This document shows, one piece after another, positions 62,576 to 64,000 of a DNA stretch of 64,000 bases (the first letter of the stretch is position 1; each line of letters starts with the position of its first letter). A program made the translations under genes and the position numbers. The DNA lies in the NCBI GenBank assembly GCA_020692325.1, contig JAIMKR010000001.1, positions 52,704 to 116,703 on the forward strand, written 5' to 3'. The stretch is from Desulfocurvus sp. (GTDB lineage: Bacteria > Desulfobacterota > Desulfovibrionia > Desulfovibrionales > Desulfovibrionaceae). The notes beneath the pieces were generated by a model. It saw only the letters and a program-made list of their open reading frames with translations. It was not told where the DNA came from and did no database searches.

Positions 62576-64000
62576 TTCACGTCCACGGCGGCGGCGCACT
62601 CCGGGAGCTCGCCCCGGACGCCGGCCTCACTCTGGCCCAGTGTCTTTTCCTCGCCGGATGTTTCGCCGGCGTCCCTCTGTGCGCGGGGCTGGGGAAATGC
62701 GGTCTGTGCGGCGTGCGCTTCGTCTCGCCCCCGCCGCCCCCCCTTCCCGAGGATCTGCGCCGGTTGGGAAGCGAGGCCGTGGCGGCCGGCTGGCGTCTGT
62801 CCTGCCTGCGCCCGGCGGAATCGTGCGCCATCGAGCTGCCCCCGCCACGCAACGCAGGCACGAGGGGCGAGCACGCGGCCGCGGCGCACGGTCCGGCGCG
62901 ACTCGCCGTGGATCTGGGCACCACCAGCGTGCATTGGGCCGCGCACGTCCGGGGCGACACCGTGGCCGGCGGGCAGGACATCAACCCGCAGATGGGCCTG
63001 GGCAGCGAGGTCATGTCGCGCCTGTCCTTCGCCATGCACGGGCAGGCCTCGGGCGCGAACGGGGGAGCGATCCTGCGCGCGCTCGTTCTGGACCGGCTGC
63101 GCGCCATCGTCGGCGAGGCTGGCGACGTCGCGCGGCTATGCGTGGCCGGCAACAGCGCCATGACGTACCTGCTGCTCGGCCTGCCCCTCGAAGGGCTCGC
63201 GCGCGCGCCGTACCATCTGGACTACGCCGGCGGCGACGACCGCGAACTCGCCCCGGACCTGCCGCCCGCGCGCATTCCGCCCCTGCTCGCCCCCTTCGTC
63301 GGCGGGGACATCAGCGCCGGCGTGGCCGCCCTGACCTTCGGCCCCACGCCGCCCGTCCCTCCGTACCTGCTGGCCGACCTCGGCACGAATGGGGAATTCG
63401 CGTTGGCCCTCTCGCCGGACGAATTTCTGCTGGCCAGCGTGCCCATGGGGCCGGCGCTGGAAGGCGTGGGCCTGCGCCACGGCCGCACGGCGGGCCCCGG
63501 CGCGGTGCGCGCCTTCGCCCTCACCCCGGCCGGGCTGGCCCCGCAATACGTGGAGCGTCCGCCGCTGCCCGGCGAGGATGCGGGCATGACCGGCGTGGGC
63601 TACCTTTCCCTCGCCGCCGCGCTGCTGCGCGCGGGCGCGCTGGACGAGACCGGCCGCTTCGTGGTACCCGCCACGCTCCTGGGACGGCGCATCGCCGCCG
63701 GCCCGGCGGGCAGGCCGGGCCCGAAGGCTGGGGGCGACGGTGAAGCCGCGCTGCCGCTGCCGGGCGGCATGTCCCTGCCGGCCTCGGATGTGGAGGAGCT
63801 GGTGAAGGTCAAGGCGGCCTTCAACCTCGCCCTCTCGCGCCTGCTGGCCGAATCAGGTCTGCCGGCCTCGGCGCTGACCGCCGTGCATCTCGCCGGCGCC
63901 ATGGGCGAACACGTGGACGCCCGCGACCTGGCGACCCTGGGCTTTTTGCCCACCGATCTGGCCGGCCGTGTGGTCCGCTCGGGCAACACTTCGCTGGCCG
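62572..64000 (+). CDS. RACo-like 2Fe-2S/ASKHA-domain protein (3' end outside window)
   Basis: First 476 codons visible. The N-terminal 2Fe-2S ferredoxin-like domain has cysteines in PLCAGLGKCGLCGVRF and a later LSCLRP. The ASKHA ATPase domain (DUF4445-type) follows: RLAVDLGTTSVHWAAHV, LLADLGTNGEFALAL, MGPALEGVGLRHG and HLAGAMGEHVDARDL. Such proteins reductively activate corrinoid proteins using ATP. Coupled by ATGA to the second kinase. A corrinoid partner is not in view. Confidence 0.87.
   Translation, partial: MIHVHGGGALRELAPDAGLTLAQCLFLAGCFAGVPLCAGLGKCGLCGVRFVSPPPPPLPEDLRRLGSEAVAAGWRLSCLRPAESCAIELPPPRNAGTRGEHAAAAHGPARLAVDLGTTSVHWAAHVRGDTVAGGQDINPQMGLGSEVMSRLSFAMHGQASGANGGAILRALVLDRLRAIVGEAGDVARLCVAGNSAMTYLLLGLPLEGLARAPYHLDYAGGDDRELAPDLPPARIPPLLAPFVGGDISAGVAALTFGPTPPVPPYLLADLGTNGEFALALSPDEFLLASVPMGPALEGVGLRHGRTAGPGAVRAFALTPAGLAPQYVERPPLPGEDAGMTGVGYLSLAAALLRAGALDETGRFVVPATLLGRRIAAGPAGRPGPKAGGDGEAALPLPGGMSLPASDVEELVKVKAAFNLALSRLLAESGLPASALTAVHLAGAMGEHVDARDLATLGFLPTDLAGRVVRSGNTSLA

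Overview
The window reads as a chromosomal segment of a high-GC sulfate-reducing deltaproteobacterium of the Desulfovibrio type. The strongest pointers are the siroheme-dependent (alternative) heme pathway genes ahbC, hemB, ahbD and an AhbA-type siroheme decarboxylase subunit. Other pointers are a selenocysteine tRNA and the many zinc-ribbon, two-component and glycosyltransferase genes usual in that group. I see no prophage, insertion sequence, CRISPR array or rRNA operon. The assignment rests on gene content only.

Layout. 1-774: 3' part of trmFO on the minus strand, running off the left edge. 847-5579 (+): two peptide/nickel-type ABC ATPases, an HD-domain protein, an SH3-domain exported protein, an M48 metalloprotease and a small zinc-ribbon protein. 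16792-5656 (-): a long collinear run ftsH-folP-cdaA-cdaR-glmM-galU-priA-ompH-SH3 protein, tightly packed or overlapping, closed by a hairpin at 5602-5629. 16793-18146: about 1.35 kb that is protein-free apart from tRNA-Sec, followed by tRNA-Val. 18307-23171 (+): trmL, then an operon of rfbB, rfbD, a glycosyltransferase, a TatD hydrolase and a hotdog thioesterase. 25836-23185 (-): a zinc ribbon-SulP-STAS-cNMP fusion. 27665-25920 and 27853-28704: two divergent glycosyltransferases. 29792-28723 (-): marR and a flavin reductase. 31637-29931 (-): glnS. 33663-32293 (-): an ECF sigma factor, a probable anti-sigma factor and a Spy-like protein whose natural 5' end carries an in-frame amber codon. 34880-33807 (-): a Ser-rich EF-hand protein. 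35212-45452 (+): an FAD protein, an NCS2 permease fused to a degenerate ATPase-like domain, a sigma-54 activator, a 1,176-residue TPR protein, a MEMO-family protein and an Nramp transporter. 52667-45462 (-): an OmpA-like lipoprotein, the heme genes, rpe, and a serine-less alpha/beta hydrolase. 54191-52775 (-): a zinc-ribbon YIP1 membrane protein and a small partner. 59287-54301 (-): a dikinase-like protein translationally coupled to two glycosyltransferases. 59527-64000 (+): histidine kinase, response regulator, histidine kinase and a 2Fe-2S/ASKHA (RACo-like) activator cut by the right edge.

How the genes work together. ahbC, hemB, ahbD and the AhbA-type subunit supply porphobilinogen synthesis and the late decarboxylation steps from siroheme to heme b. 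The ftsH-glmM run joins envelope precursor supply (GlmM, GalU), folate synthesis, c-di-AMP synthesis and its CdaR regulator with membrane quality control (FtsH, OmpH). Several glycosyltransferases plus RfbB/RfbD suggest surface-polysaccharide or flagellin glycosylation, but their acceptors are unknown. The most unusual part is the right end, where a PEP-synthase-like protein lacking a recognisable PEP barrel faces an HK-RR-HK signalling set that lacks any output domain.
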